Source of the DNA: JAAELZ01 sp965237485
GTDB lineage: Bacteria > Pseudomonadota > Gammaproteobacteria > Arenicellales > Poriferihabitantaceae
Assembly (NCBI GenBank): GCA_965237485.1
Contig: CBDEFQ010000004.1
Coordinates: 434,001 to 498,000, forward strand
Length of the DNA: 64,000 nt
Direction: 5' to 3'
Part shown: in pieces, positions 1 through 9,687 of the stretch
Numbering within the stretch: the stretch's first letter is position 1
Layout: each line of letters begins with the position of its first letter
Notes under the pieces: generated by a model
Told to the model about the DNA's origin: nothing
Seen by the model: the letters and a program-made list of their open reading frames with translations, nothing else
Database searches by the model: none
Position numbers and translations under genes: made by a program

Positions 1-827
1 GCTACTTGATAACTGCTAAACGTTGGCAGTTATTGCTCTCTGCGCTGTCGGTTCCAGCTTCGATTAAGGTGTTGGTGCAGTCGTTTTCGATTTCTATATT
101 CTTCAATAATTTTTTGCCTTCAACGATTGGTGGTGACGCTTACCGCATGTATGACAGCTATCGATTAGGTGCTGGTAAATCGCGGGCGGTGGCGGTGGTG
201 TTTATTGATCGGGTGATTGGGCTATCAGCTTTGCTGCTGCTTTGTTTGGTGGTGTCGCTGTTCGCAACCGATGTGGCGAATCAAATTCCCCTTCTTCGCT
301 TATTTTTGCTCGCTGCTGTTGCAGGCATGACGGTACTTACCTGGATTGTGTTTGGTAGTGGCGGAGAAATTTTACTTAAGCTAACCAACCGGCCCAACAA
401 ACTGTTTCAGTTAGTGCACAAAATTCTCGATAAAATATACGATGGTTTTAGTTTATTTAAAGGTAGAAAGGATGTGTTGCTCAAGGCGGTGGGTTTGTCA
501 TTATTACTGCAAGCCAACGTGGTTGTGCATTGTATTTTGATCACAAAAGCACTGAATATCGAAATACCTACCCTCGCCATGTTTATCATCATCCCATTAT
601 CCTATTTGATTATGGTTCTGCCTATTTCAATTAACGGTGTGGGCCTACGCGAGTCCATTTTTGTGTTTTTCTTTGGCTTGTTTGCCGTGCCAAATGAACA
701 AGCGCTGGCTTTTTCGTTTATCTCTTTCGGCATGATTTTGGCGCAAGGAGTGATTGGCGGCATTATCTTTTTGTTCCGTCGTCGGCATGATAAAGATGCT
801 GGGCTTAAAGATATTGAAACCGCTTAA
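1..827 (+). CDS. Flippase-like / UPF0104 (LPG_synthase_TM) membrane protein, 5' end outside window
   Basis: The frame is open from the window edge, so the start lies upstream; about 275 residues are visible and the family usually has 310-330. The protein is strongly hydrophobic with about seven membrane segments. It carries the family signature near its beginning: a phenylalanine/asparagine-rich LP stretch, then GGD and a basic segment ending in DR (residues about 35-72). Members are inner-membrane proteins related to the flippase part of lysylphosphatidylglycerol synthases; many sit in envelope or glycan loci. The substrate here cannot be read from the sequence. Its last bases overlap the convergent hydrolase gene. 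Confidence 0.75.
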   Translation, partial: YLITAKRWQLLLSALSVPASIKVLVQSFSISIFFNNFLPSTIGGDAYRMYDSYRLGAGKSRAVAVVFIDRVIGLSALLLLCLVVSLFATDVANQIPLLRLFLLAAVAGMTVLTWIVFGSGGEILLKLTNRPNKLFQLVHKILDKIYDGFSLFKGRKDVLLKAVGLSLLLQANVVVHCILITKALNIEIPTLAMFIIIPLSYLIMVLPISINGVGLRESIFVFFFGLFAVPNEQALAFSFISFGMILAQGVIGGIIFLFRRRHDKDAGLKDIETA

Positions 828-1681
828 TGATATCGTTTGATTAAGCTGAGCACCGCTTGCGCCGCTTGCTTGGGCTGCTCCATATGGACGTAGTGACCGC
901 CTTCAATATCTACCCGAGTCAAATCTTGATAACTAGCGATTCTGTTCTGGGTAGATTTGAGCTTGTTTAAGATTCCGTCGCTCGCATAAATTAGCAAGCA
1001 TGCTTGCGAAATTTGTTCGATAAAAGCCAGTACTTGTGATTCGGTAAACGAAAATGGTGAAGCAAACTTCAGTCTTGGATCACTCATCAATTGTAATCCA
1101 GCCGAGGTTCGCTGCGTGGCATGCTGCATTATTAGTTTAGAATTTGCGTAATCCAGAGGGAAAGTGCTGGCTTTCATTCGCGCCTTAACACCGCTTTCTA
1201 GGTCATCAAATAGCCGTATTCGCTTAGGATCCCATTCACTATAGTCCTTGAGGGCTTGATGCATTTTAATGGGTGCATCCGCCGGTTCGCTGCTTAGGGG
1301 TCCAAGCAGGTCAATCATGCTTAACGACCGTATTCTCTCTGGCGCGCAAGCGGTGTAAATACAAGAAATGCCTGCACCCATCGAGTGACCGATAAGGTGG
1401 CATTGATTCCAGCCTAATGCGTCTAAGATTGCCGGGATGTATTGAACAAAATCGGCGAGATAACCAAAGTGACTGCCAGGGCGGTGTTCGCTAAAACCAT
1501 GACCGGGCAAGTCAACTGCGACAAAATCACACTCTTGCATATACGCCAGCATGGGAATAAAACTGGCTTGATTGTCTAACCATCCATGAATAGCGAGAAC
1601 TTTGTGGCGGCTATCTAATATCTGATTGCGCATTGCGCTCAATTGGCCTATTCTGGTGCAGAGTGTGAAAGTTTGTTGCAT
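824..1681 (-). CDS. Alpha/beta-fold hydrolase
   Basis: A 285-residue protein with the alpha/beta hydrolase layout: an oxyanion-hole HGW motif near residue 33, the nucleophile elbow GHSMGAG near residue 100, and a late GGHYVHMEQP segment supplying the catalytic histidine. The arrangement resembles BioH/SERHL-type serine hydrolases and esterases; the substrate is unknown. It has no signal peptide and is probably cytoplasmic. It is convergent with the upstream membrane-protein gene (4-base overlap of stops) and divergent from citrate synthase across about 260 bases. Nothing suggests truncation. Confidence 0.8.
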   Translation of the reverse strand: MQQTFTLCTRIGQLSAMRNQILDSRHKVLAIHGWLDNQASFIPMLAYMQECDFVAVDLPGHGFSEHRPGSHFGYLADFVQYIPAILDALGWNQCHLIGHSMGAGISCIYTACAPERIRSLSMIDLLGPLSSEPADAPIKMHQALKDYSEWDPKRIRLFDDLESGVKARMKASTFPLDYANSKLIMQHATQRTSAGLQLMSDPRLKFASPFSFTESQVLAFIEQISQACLLIYASDGILNKLKSTQNRIASYQDLTRVDIEGGHYVHMEQPKQAAQAVLSLIKRYH

Positions 1682-1943
1682 TTTTGTTAGGCTTTATCGG
1701 CCTTGTTTATACATAAGAATTGTTGATGGTATGACTTGTGTTGATAATCCAAGTTTAGTGTAAAATGTCAAAACTAAATAGTGTCAACTCAAGTCTAAAA
1801 GCAAAAGGTGATTGGGTTAGCAGTTTAAATATTTTGTCTTTGCGATAAAATAAAGCCCAACCAAACGATAAAAAGTGCGTCCCTCTTAAGCTGCTTGAGT
1901 GATTAGGGATGATAGATTTTATTTGATCAGAAAGAAATGATTT

Positions 1944-3335
1944 GTGAGAAAAGATATGACTAACGACGATACCCCGAAATTAGAATCTGAAGTAATTGAT
2001 AGCGTCAATATCGACCGTAAGGGCACGGATGGCAAGTGGGATATGGATATACGCCAAGCGTCGATTGGCCCCGATGTCGTAGATATCCGTAAGTTTTACG
2101 CCGAATCGAAGATGTTTACTTACGACCCGGGTTTCACATCGACTGCGTCTTGTACTTCCACCATCACTTATATAGATGGAGGCAAAGGCCAGCTTTTATA
2201 TCGCGGTTATCCGATTGAGCAGCTAGCAGCAAAATCGGATTACATGGAAACTTGTTATCTGCTGCTCTATGGGGAGTTACCGCAGGCAGAAGCCAAGCAG
2301 GCGTTTATAGCGGATATTAACGCCCACACTATGCTGCACACGCAACTCACCACTTTCTACAGTGGCTTTATGCGTAGCGCACACCCAATGGCGATTATGG
2401 TGGGTGTCGTCGGAGCTTTGTCTGCGTTTTATCACGACAGCACCGATATAAACGATATTGAGCAACGTCGCTTAGCGGCGCATCGCATGATAGCCAAAAT
2501 GCCAACAATAGCGGCTTACGCATTTCGCTATTCACAAGGCCATCCTTTTCCATCTCCTCGTAATGACCTTAGTTATTCGGAAAACCTCATGAATATGATG
2601 TTTTCTGTGCCCTCAGAAGACTATGAAATTAATCCAATCATTGCTAAGGCAATCGATCGTTTTCTTATTTTACACGCTGACCATGAGCAAAATGCCTCGA
2701 CTTCAACCGTTCGTTTAGCAGGTTCATCTGGTGCTAATCCGTTCGCCTGTATTTCGTCGGGCATCGCTTCACTTTGGGGGCCTGCGCATGGCGGCGCTAA
2801 CGAAGCTGTATTGAAGATGTTAGATGAAATCGGCAGCGTAAAGAATATCGATAAATACGTTGATAAGGCGAAAGACAAGAATGATGATTTCCGCCTAATG
2901 GGTTTTGGCCACCGTGTGTACAAAAATTTTGACCCGCGTGCCCAAGTAATGCGTGAATCAGCGCATGAGATATTGAATTCATTGGGTGTGAATGACCCAC
3001 GTATGGAACTGGCGATGAAGCTGGAGGAAATCGCCCTTAAAGATCCGTATTTCATCGAAAAGAATTTATATCCAAATGTAGATTTTTACTCAGGCATAAT
3101 TTTAAATGCGATCGGCTTACCGACAAACATGTTCACGGCTATGTTTGCGATTGGTCGAACTGTCGGTTGGCTATCGCACTGGAAAGAAATGTTGATTGAT
3201 CCAGATCAAAAAATTGGCCGCCCACGTCAGCTTTATGTAGGCCATACGCAACGCGACTATGTAAATGTCGATAAACGTGGCCATCGTGCAAGTAATACTT
3301 CTTGGTCGCGCTTTTGGTCGAATAAGAAAGCTTAG
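1944..3335 (+). CDS. gltA: Citrate synthase (type II)
   Basis: Condenses acetyl-CoA with oxaloacetate at the entry of the TCA cycle. The protein has 463 residues with the expected motifs: HADHEQN near residue 243, GPAHGGAN with the active-site histidine near 278, and GFGHRVYK near 320. It is about 35 residues longer at the N-terminus than the Escherichia coli enzyme because of an acidic leader (residues 1-35). The GTG at 1944 and the ATG at 1956 are both possible starts; neither has a strong ribosome site, so the first four residues are uncertain. It stands alone, convergent with ctpA. Confidence 0.95.
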   Translation: MRKDMTNDDTPKLESEVIDSVNIDRKGTDGKWDMDIRQASIGPDVVDIRKFYAESKMFTYDPGFTSTASCTSTITYIDGGKGQLLYRGYPIEQLAAKSDYMETCYLLLYGELPQAEAKQAFIADINAHTMLHTQLTTFYSGFMRSAHPMAIMVGVVGALSAFYHDSTDINDIEQRRLAAHRMIAKMPTIAAYAFRYSQGHPFPSPRNDLSYSENLMNMMFSVPSEDYEINPIIAKAIDRFLILHADHEQNASTSTVRLAGSSGANPFACISSGIASLWGPAHGGANEAVLKMLDEIGSVKNIDKYVDKAKDKNDDFRLMGFGHRVYKNFDPRAQVMRESAHEILNSLGVNDPRMELAMKLEEIALKDPYFIEKNLYPNVDFYSGIILNAIGLPTNMFTAMFAIGRTVGWLSHWKEMLIDPDQKIGRPRQLYVGHTQRDYVNVDKRGHRASNTSWSRFWSNKKA

Positions 3336-3370
3336 ATCGGTAATTCAGTAGTTTTTACTGGGCCGGTTTT

Positions 3371-4693
3371 TTAACCAGCCTTTTTCTTGGCCGACAAATT
3401 TGCAAGGTTAATGCCTTTGAGCAAATGTAGTGCCTCACGAAGCTGTGAATCTTCTGCCAACCATTGTTGCGAAGCATCTTCTGCTGTTTTATCTACTTTG
3501 AGGTCAAACGCCTTATCCTGATTTTCTTCGTTTACCAAATGTCGGTCCAGATCGACTTCACGCAAGCGTTTACGGGTTTCTGATTTTATTAATTCAGACC
3601 GCGGTGAAATGATATCTGGTTTGATCCCTGTCTCCTGAATGGACCGACCTTCAGGAGTATAGTACCGGGCAGTGGTTAGTTTTAATGCAGACCCGCTTGG
3701 TAGTGGTGAAATAGTTTGCACCGAACCTTTTCCAAATGAAGTGGTACCGAGAATAATGGCGCGACCATGGTCTTGCAAAGCACCAGCTACAATTTCGGAA
3801 GCTGAAGCAGAACCGTTGTTCACCAACACCACCATTGGTGCACCACCGATTAGGTCGTTGGAATCTGCCATGAAAGTGGTTTCCGAATCTTCTGTTCTAC
3901 CGTGGGTTGCGACGATGGATACCCCTTGTTCAAGGAATAAATCGCTAACATCTACAGCGCCAGTTAATACGCCTCCAGGGTTATTCCTTAAGTCTAAAAT
4001 CAGACCTTTTATTTTGTGCTGCTCTTGGTATTGCTTAATTTTGCTTTGCAGGATTTGCGCGCTTGAACTTTGAAACGCAGTGACACGCATATAGGCATAA
4101 CCCGGCTCACCCAAATCCCGGGTTTTGACGCTAGTTAGTTGGATAACATCCCTGACTATTTCTATATTAAAAGGCTTTTCAGTGCCGTCTCGCCCGATGG
4201 TCAAAGTGATTGTACTGCCGACTTCCCCGCGCATTTTTTCAACAGCTTCGCTTAAACTAAGGCCAGAAATACTTTTCCCGTCAATACTTAGAATTACATC
4301 GCCAGGTCCAACACCAGCGCGGTCAGCTGGCGTGTCTTCAATAGGGCTGACAACGCGAATGACACCTTTTTCTGATGAAACTTCAATACCCACTCCACCA
4401 AACTCGCCTTCAGTATCGATGCGCATTTCCGTGAAGGCTTCTTTGTCTAAGAATGCCGAGTGCGGGTCAAGCCCTGCAAGCATGCCATTTATAGCGTCGC
4501 GTAGCATTTTTTTGTCGTCAACCGCATCAACGTAATCGCTCTTTATCTTGCTGAAAACCTGAACAAACATTTCAATTTCTTCCAGAGGCAAAGAACTTTT
4601 AGTGGGTTCATCGGTTTCTTGGCCCCAAACTTGCGTGGCTAAAGCTAGGGCAATGATTAGGGGTATTAGGCTTTGTTTCATAACTAGTTTCAA
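3371..4693 (-). CDS. ctpA: Carboxyl-terminal processing protease (S41 family, CtpA-type)
   Basis: A periplasmic serine protease that trims C-termini and often regulates peptidoglycan hydrolases. Visible features: an N-terminal signal peptide (residues 1-24), a PDZ domain at about 90-175 (GGVGIEV to the IDGKSISG region), and the S41 catalytic core with nucleophile Ser in GSASASEIV near residue 294 and the general-base Lys in FGKGSVQ near 320. A 440-residue length is normal for CtpA. It lies 22 bases after envC on the same strand, so the two are probably cotranscribed. This envC-ctpA pairing is common in Gammaproteobacteria and fits joint control of septal wall cleavage. Confidence 0.93.
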   Translation of the reverse strand: MKLVMKQSLIPLIIALALATQVWGQETDEPTKSSLPLEEIEMFVQVFSKIKSDYVDAVDDKKMLRDAINGMLAGLDPHSAFLDKEAFTEMRIDTEGEFGGVGIEVSSEKGVIRVVSPIEDTPADRAGVGPGDVILSIDGKSISGLSLSEAVEKMRGEVGSTITLTIGRDGTEKPFNIEIVRDVIQLTSVKTRDLGEPGYAYMRVTAFQSSSAQILQSKIKQYQEQHKIKGLILDLRNNPGGVLTGAVDVSDLFLEQGVSIVATHGRTEDSETTFMADSNDLIGGAPMVVLVNNGSASASEIVAGALQDHGRAIILGTTSFGKGSVQTISPLPSGSALKLTTARYYTPEGRSIQETGIKPDIISPRSELIKSETRKRLREVDLDRHLVNEENQDKAFDLKVDKTAEDASQQWLAEDSQLREALHLLKGINLANLSAKKKAG

Positions 4694-4715
4694 AATTCTT
4701 GGGGGGGTTTTCGCG

Positions 4716-5942
4716 TTAGGCTTTGCACCATTTTAACGGATCTTTCGGCTCTCCACGATGACGTATTTCAAAATACAGCGCAGCTGAACGTAAGCCTGCA
4801 GTATCGCCCATATAGGCGATTAGATCGTTTTGTTGAACTTGGTCACCTACTGCTCTGTTTAAAGACCGATTGTGGCCGTATAAGCTCATTAACTCGCTAC
4901 CATGGTCGATGATAATAAGTTGGCCATAGCCACTTAGCCAATCCGCGTAGACAACTTCGCCTGCGGCGACTGTTCTAACTTCGCTACCCGGTTTGCCGCG
5001 CAGCAAAATACCGCTCCAGGGTATCCCTGTTTCAGCTCGTTTTTGGCCGAATCGCGCTACCAGTTTAGCTTTTACCGGAAGAGGCAGGGACCCAGAGGCG
5101 GCTATGTTAGTTTGATCGATAGTATTAGCAACAGTATTTTTGTCGGTGCCTTCTTGGCGTTTGGAATAAACCTTCGAATGGGCCTTTGCTTGCTTGCGCC
5201 TATTGGCACTTTGTACTGCTATGTTATTCAATAATGCGCCCAGCCTTATTTCGCGGTTTTTAAGGTCTTCGGCTTTATTAGAGTGAGCGGTAATTTCTCT
5301 TTCAAGTTTTTCTATGCTATTAAGGCGATTGTTTTGTAGCTGGCTTAAGTAAGCTTGGTCTTTTTCTAGAATTAAACTCAATTTGGCTAGTTGCTTATTG
5401 CGCGCAACTAATTGAGTTTCAGCGTTGGCAGCATTGCTGGCGAGCCGCTTAGTCTCGTCGATTAAAACCTTGCGTGATTTAGCAATGTAGTTTGAATATT
5501 GTGAAAAACGACTTATCTGCATCGGGTCCTGCAGTGACAGCAGGCTCTTTAAGCCACTTTGTTGCCCCAATTTATAAGTGGCGATCAGCAATTTTTTAAC
5601 TTCCTCTAAAGACTCTATATATTTTGTGTTGAGCGTATCCTTTTTCAGGCTTAACGCGGTCGATTTGAGTTCTAGCTCTGCCAGCTTAGTTTGTGTTTGT
5701 TCCTGTCGCAGTGTGCGTTCTACAATGTCTTTCTCTACTTGCTGTAAGCTAAGTTGGGTTTTACTTCGCTTAGTTCGGGAACCATCTAGTTTTTTATTAA
5801 CTTGCCGTAATTCCTTTTTAACCTGCTCCAATTCATCTGTTTGACTGGCATAAGCAAATGACGCGGTTAAAATGGCAATCACCAACGTGGTCGTTATTTG
5901 GCTTAAGCACAAGCGCAGTTTGCGGTGATGTGGCACGTTCAA
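4716..5942 (-). CDS. envC: Murein hydrolase activator EnvC (degenerate LytM factor)
   Basis: A 408-residue exported protein: signal peptide or anchor at residues 15-32, a long Q/K/E-rich coiled coil at about 33-250, and a C-terminal M23/LytM domain at about 290-405. The LytM domain lacks the full zinc set; the first His-x3-Asp motif is not seen, although GHN and a late EIRHRG remain. This is typical of EnvC, which activates amidases AmiA/AmiB instead of cutting murein itself. In model species EnvC is recruited and gated by FtsEX. That point matters here because ftsE and ftsX at 26,825-27,770 look damaged. The usual neighbour gpmI is absent. Confidence 0.88.
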   Translation of the reverse strand: MNVPHHRKLRLCLSQITTTLVIAILTASFAYASQTDELEQVKKELRQVNKKLDGSRTKRSKTQLSLQQVEKDIVERTLRQEQTQTKLAELELKSTALSLKKDTLNTKYIESLEEVKKLLIATYKLGQQSGLKSLLSLQDPMQISRFSQYSNYIAKSRKVLIDETKRLASNAANAETQLVARNKQLAKLSLILEKDQAYLSQLQNNRLNSIEKLEREITAHSNKAEDLKNREIRLGALLNNIAVQSANRRKQAKAHSKVYSKRQEGTDKNTVANTIDQTNIAASGSLPLPVKAKLVARFGQKRAETGIPWSGILLRGKPGSEVRTVAAGEVVYADWLSGYGQLIIIDHGSELMSLYGHNRSLNRAVGDQVQQNDLIAYMGDTAGLRSAALYFEIRHRGEPKDPLKWCKA

Positions 5943-6161
5943 ATTAGTAATTCTAGATAAGAATATTAGAGTAAGGGCGTCGCCCTAGCGTATAAATTGC
6001 ACAGGCTTTCAAGTTCCAACTGAGTTTTTAGCTTAAAGCGAGTGTACAGGATTCGGTTGATATATTGACGCCCTGTGTTGACATTATCAGTTGCATTAAT
6101 TGAGGCTAGCGCAGTTGAATTGAGTATAATCGCGGCCAGTATTAACTAGCTTTATAAGATT

Positions 6162-6581
6162 ATGGATGTTGAATTCATTTCCCAAAATTGGGTTCTTTTC
6201 TTAGCCCTTGCGCTAATAATGACCTTGATTGTTCTTGAACCTATGCGCCAAAGTTCGCTGGGAATTAAGAAAATCAGTCCACTTCGAGTGCCGCAGGTCA
6301 TGAATCACGAATCGGCTACTGTGGTGGATGTGAGCAAAACTGAAGAATTTGCCGCTGGGCATATACTAGACGCCATCAATTTACCGTTATCGCAATTTGC
6401 AGAGGCGAGTGAGACACTTGCAAAACATAAAGATAAACCCATCATATTGACTTGTCGTACTGGTTCCCGCGCTAATTCGGCTGCTACTAAGCTAGCAAAA
6501 CAAGGCTTCAACGACATATACGTGCTAACCGGCGGTATCGCCGCGTGGCAAAAAGAAAACTTGCCTGTTAGTCAGGCTTAA
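6162..6581 (+). CDS. Membrane-anchored rhodanese-like protein (YibN type)
   Basis: A 139-residue protein with one N-terminal membrane helix (about residues 10-28) followed by a rhodanese domain. The presumed catalytic cysteine is in TCRTGSRA near residue 97, in the active-site loop. YibN-type proteins are inner-membrane rhodaneses of uncertain substrate that sit beside secB in many Gammaproteobacteria, as here (12 bases to secB). A TATAAT box at 6125-6130 lies about 30 bases upstream of the ATG and is a candidate -10 for the rhodanese-secB-gpsA operon. The glutaredoxin gene grxC that often follows is missing. Confidence 0.87.
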   Translation: MDVEFISQNWVLFLALALIMTLIVLEPMRQSSLGIKKISPLRVPQVMNHESATVVDVSKTEEFAAGHILDAINLPLSQFAEASETLAKHKDKPIILTCRTGSRANSAATKLAKQGFNDIYVLTGGIAAWQKENLPVSQA

Positions 6582-6593
6582 CACCTCATCACT

Positions 6594-7076
6594 ATGGCTG
6601 AAGAAAAAGCGAGCGTAAAAGAAGTGCGCCTAGAACCGCGAAAAATTTATTTAAAGGATGTTTCGTTTGAATCACCGATGTCCCCAAACATTTTCGCAAA
6701 AGGCGAGGTTAAGCCGGCTATCGATGTGCAATTAACACTGCATCACAAAGGCTTGGATAAAACCTTTCATGAAGTTGTGCTGCAGATTACCGCAACCTCC
6801 AAAGAGGGTGATAACACTTTATTTTTGGTAGAGGTGCAACAAGCGGGGATTTTTGATATTGCGTGTGATGATGTGAAACAATTGGAGATGATTAAAGAAG
6901 TGGCCTGCGCGAATATCTTGCTGCCCTTTGCGCGTGAAACGATCGCAGATTTGGTGGCTAAAGGTGGCTTCCTCCAGCTATTGTTAAACCCAATTAATTT
7001 CGAAGCGCTGTATACACAAAAATTGCAGAAGCAGGAAAATAACAAACACGTGCCTAGCTCTGAAAGTATTAATTAG
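6594..7076 (+). CDS. secB: Protein-export chaperone SecB
   Basis: SecB is a cytoplasmic tetrameric holdase that keeps preproteins unfolded and hands them to SecA. The 160-residue product matches the family in length (about 155-170) and order: the KDVSFESP/SPNIF strand near residues 20-35, the beta-sheet core, then the C-terminal helix with LLLNPINFEALY. The acidic tail lacks the zinc-binding cysteines of some relatives. It sits between the rhodanese gene and gpsA in the usual gammaproteobacterial order. Confidence 0.95.
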   Translation: MAEEKASVKEVRLEPRKIYLKDVSFESPMSPNIFAKGEVKPAIDVQLTLHHKGLDKTFHEVVLQITATSKEGDNTLFLVEVQQAGIFDIACDDVKQLEMIKEVACANILLPFARETIADLVAKGGFLQLLLNPINFEALYTQKLQKQENNKHVPSSESIN

Positions 7077-7106
7077 GGGCTCTAAATTTCAAATCGGCCT
7101 TTACTC

Positions 7107-8126
7107 ATGAAGCCCATAACGGTTTTGGGTGGAGGGTCTTGGGGTACAGCCCTCGCCATCTTATTAGCAAATGGAGGGCAAACTGTAAGCTTGTGGGTTC
7201 GTAACCACGCACAACGTGAGCAAATGATCGCTGACCGCTGTAACGCTGTTTATCTGCCTGGTGTTGCGTTCCCCGCTTCGTTGAATGTTTCACCCTCGCC
7301 CAGTATTTCACAATTGGATCTTGAGGATGATATTTACTTGTTTGTTGTGCCAAGTCACGCATTCCGAGAAAGTGTAACCGCACTGCATACTGCTCTTGCA
7401 AGGTCAGAGCGAGACTTAAGCAAGATCACCATTTTATGGGGCACCAAAGGCTTTGACCCCACAACAGGCCAACTACTAAGTGAATTAGTGCATGAGGTAA
7501 TGGGTGATCAACCGCGATTAGGCATCGTAACCGGGCCTAGTTTCGCGATGGAAACAGCCACGGGCCTGCCCACAGCCTTGGTCTTGGCGGCGAAAACAAC
7601 GGACGAATCAGAGGAATTGGCGGCATTGTTCAAGACAGTAAGCACCCGTGTTTACCTAAGCACAGATTTAGTGGGTGCACAGTTGGGAGGGGCGGTTAAG
7701 AATGTGATCGCCGTAGCCGCTGGGATTAGCGACGGCTTGGGGTTTGGAGCAAACGCTAGGACGGCATTAATAACCCGCGGATTAGCTGAACTGATGCGTT
7801 TTGGAACCGCGCTTAGCGGAAAGATGGAAAGCTTTATGGGCTTATCAGGAATGGGTGATTTGATCTTAACCTGTACCGATGATCAATCACGAAACCGCCG
7901 GCTAGGTTTAGGTGTGGGCGCAGGCCGTTCTGCTCTTGAGGTGATGGAAGAAATTGGTCAGGAAGTTGAAGGCTATAACACCACCAAGGAATTATATAAC
8001 AAAGCCCAAGAAATGCAGATCAGTATGCCCATTACTGAGCAAGTTTACGCCGTACTTTATCAACAGCGCGATCCTAGCGAGGCTGTCAAAGCCTTGTTAA
8101 ACCGTAAAGTAGCAGTAGAAATCTAA
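7107..8126 (+). CDS. gpsA: NAD(P)-dependent glycerol-3-phosphate dehydrogenase
   Basis: Reduces dihydroxyacetone phosphate to sn-glycerol-3-phosphate for phospholipid synthesis. It has 339 residues, with the dinucleotide-binding GGGSWGTALA at positions 5-14, the catalytic lysine in LGGAVKNV near 196, and the family's GLSGMGDL and SRNRR segments near 248-268. It is the last gene of the rhodanese-secB-gpsA group. The palindromic element at 8134-8403 begins 8 bases after its stop and may act as its transcript end. Confidence 0.95.
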   Translation: MKPITVLGGGSWGTALAILLANGGQTVSLWVRNHAQREQMIADRCNAVYLPGVAFPASLNVSPSPSISQLDLEDDIYLFVVPSHAFRESVTALHTALARSERDLSKITILWGTKGFDPTTGQLLSELVHEVMGDQPRLGIVTGPSFAMETATGLPTALVLAAKTTDESEELAALFKTVSTRVYLSTDLVGAQLGGAVKNVIAVAAGISDGLGFGANARTALITRGLAELMRFGTALSGKMESFMGLSGMGDLILTCTDDQSRNRRLGLGVGAGRSALEVMEEIGQEVEGYNTTKELYNKAQEMQISMPITEQVYAVLYQQRDPSEAVKALLNRKVAVEI

Positions 8127-8133
8127 TTCACTC

Positions 8134-8403
8134 CTAGGGGGCGTTCTCAATTAGATACATTGTCTCTGCCATAGCTGTTTTTTGATCCAGCAAGGCATAA
8201 TGAGTGCAATATGGTCACTCCATATAAGCGGATTATAACGTAGCTTGGCGAAAAACAGCTGCGGCCCGCAGGGTCCAAGCTGAAAGCACCATACTGCGTT
8301 ATTTGCCGTTCATTTGGAGTGACCAAATATCACTCCGCATGCCTTGTATGGGCACTTTTCAGCTAAAACAGAGTCAGTGTATCTAATTGAGAACGCCCCC
8401 TAG
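8134..8403. repeat. MITE-like element with perfect 26-bp terminal inverted repeats
   Basis: The ends 8134-8159 and 8378-8403 are perfect inverted repeats 26 bases long, beginning CTAGGGGGCGTTCTCAATTA. The interior continues as an imperfect inverted repeat: for example GGTCACTCC at 8213-8221 faces GGAGTGACC near 8316. The whole 270 bp could fold into one long hairpin. There is no coding capacity. Both ends carry CTAG, a target sequence typical of some IS5-family elements, so a non-autonomous IS5-type element is my inference. The right repeat contains the stop codon of the PiT gene (8400-8402), so the insertion lies exactly at the 3' end of that gene. Confidence 0.75.
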
Positions 8404-9656
8404 CCAAATACACCTTTAAAGAAAAAGAAGAAGATGATCGCAAGGATGGCGCCAGCTGGCAGGGTGATAATCCACGACATAAAGATATTACTCACTACGC
8501 GTAAATCGATAGAGCCGATACCGCGGGCGAAACCCACGCCTAATATCGCCCCGACTAGCGTATGGGTGGTGGAAACGGGAATACCAGTATAAGAAGCTAA
8601 TACTACCGTGCTAGCGGCAGCAATCTCTGCAGCAAAACCGCGGCTAGGAGTCAGCTCAGTAATTTTTTTGCCGACGGTTAAGATAACTTTATAGCCAAAA
8701 GTCGCCAGCCCAATTACGATACCGATGGCACCTAGTAATAGCACCCAGGATGGCAACATGGCTTTTGACTCTACTACACCTGTGGTGGCCACGCTGATAA
8801 CAGCGGCCATTGGGCCTACGGCATTTGCAACGTCGTTTGAGCCATGCGCGAATGCCATTGCAGAAGCCGTAAAAACCATTAATACTGCAAAAATCTTTTC
8901 TACACTGGCATAGTGAAATTCTTTATCTTCCTTCGGGTCAAACTGCACGCGGCGAACTAAGATTGAACCGACCACTGCGATAATAACGCCTAAACCTAGC
9001 GACAGAGTCATGCACTGGAATTCAGTAAAGTCCAAGCCGATGTGCTTTAAACCCTTCTTCAAGGTGACGAGGCCGAGTACAAAGCCGACCATAAATAAAT
9101 AAAGCGGGCCGTATTTGATGGCGTTTTTGAGTGGTTCCTTGGTAGAAATAATAAGGCTTTGGATGGAGCGAAAAATCAGATAAGCAATTGTTCCAGCTAA
9201 CAAGGGAGAAGCCACCCAGCTCAGCACGATGCTGCCGACTTTACCCCAGGCTACGGTTTCTATGCCTACACCTACTGCAGCAAAGCCTACCACTGCGCCT
9301 ACAATGCTGTGGGTGGTGGAAACCGGCCAGCCCTTCGAAGAAGCGATCAGTAGCCAAGTTCCCGCAGCCAACAATGAGGCTAACATTCCCCAAACTAGAA
9401 GTTGCGGCTCGTTAGCAAATGCCGAGGTATCAACAATACCCTTACGGATAGTTTTGGTGACTTCACCGCCGGCCAAATAAGCACCCGAAAATTCGAAGAT
9501 CGCTGCTAAGATAACGGCTTGCCTCACCGTCAATGCTTTTGAACCAACCGAAGTTGCCATTGCATTAGCCACATCATTGGCGCCTATGCCCCAGGCCATA
9601 AATAACCCAAACACCCCAGCCAAAATTAAATAGACAGTACTTTGATCAAGTATCAT
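8400..9656 (-). CDS. pit: Inorganic phosphate transporter, PiT family
   Basis: A 418-residue inner-membrane protein with about ten helices and the two PiT signature repeats: GANDVANAMATSVGS near residue 25 and GSNDVANAVGPMAAV near 272, each followed by a PVSTTHS/T-type motif (near 110 and 361). PiT permeases carry metal-phosphate complexes by symport. The gene follows the DUF47/PhoU-like gene by 31 bases, a widespread pairing in which the partner modulates the permease. The stop codon lies inside the palindromic element's right end, so the last residues may have been set by that insertion. Confidence 0.93.
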   Translation of the reverse strand: MILDQSTVYLILAGVFGLFMAWGIGANDVANAMATSVGSKALTVRQAVILAAIFEFSGAYLAGGEVTKTIRKGIVDTSAFANEPQLLVWGMLASLLAAGTWLLIASSKGWPVSTTHSIVGAVVGFAAVGVGIETVAWGKVGSIVLSWVASPLLAGTIAYLIFRSIQSLIISTKEPLKNAIKYGPLYLFMVGFVLGLVTLKKGLKHIGLDFTEFQCMTLSLGLGVIIAVVGSILVRRVQFDPKEDKEFHYASVEKIFAVLMVFTASAMAFAHGSNDVANAVGPMAAVISVATTGVVESKAMLPSWVLLLGAIGIVIGLATFGYKVILTVGKKITELTPSRGFAAEIAAASTVVLASYTGIPVSTTHTLVGAILGVGFARGIGSIDLRVVSNIFMSWIITLPAGAILAIIFFFFFKGVFG

Positions 9657-9687
9657 TTTTTCGAGTGAAGATTAAATACAGAAATAA

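Noticed and set aside
2621..3055. Antisense frames in gltA
   Set aside because: Shadow of a strongly conserved enzyme; no start signal or domain.
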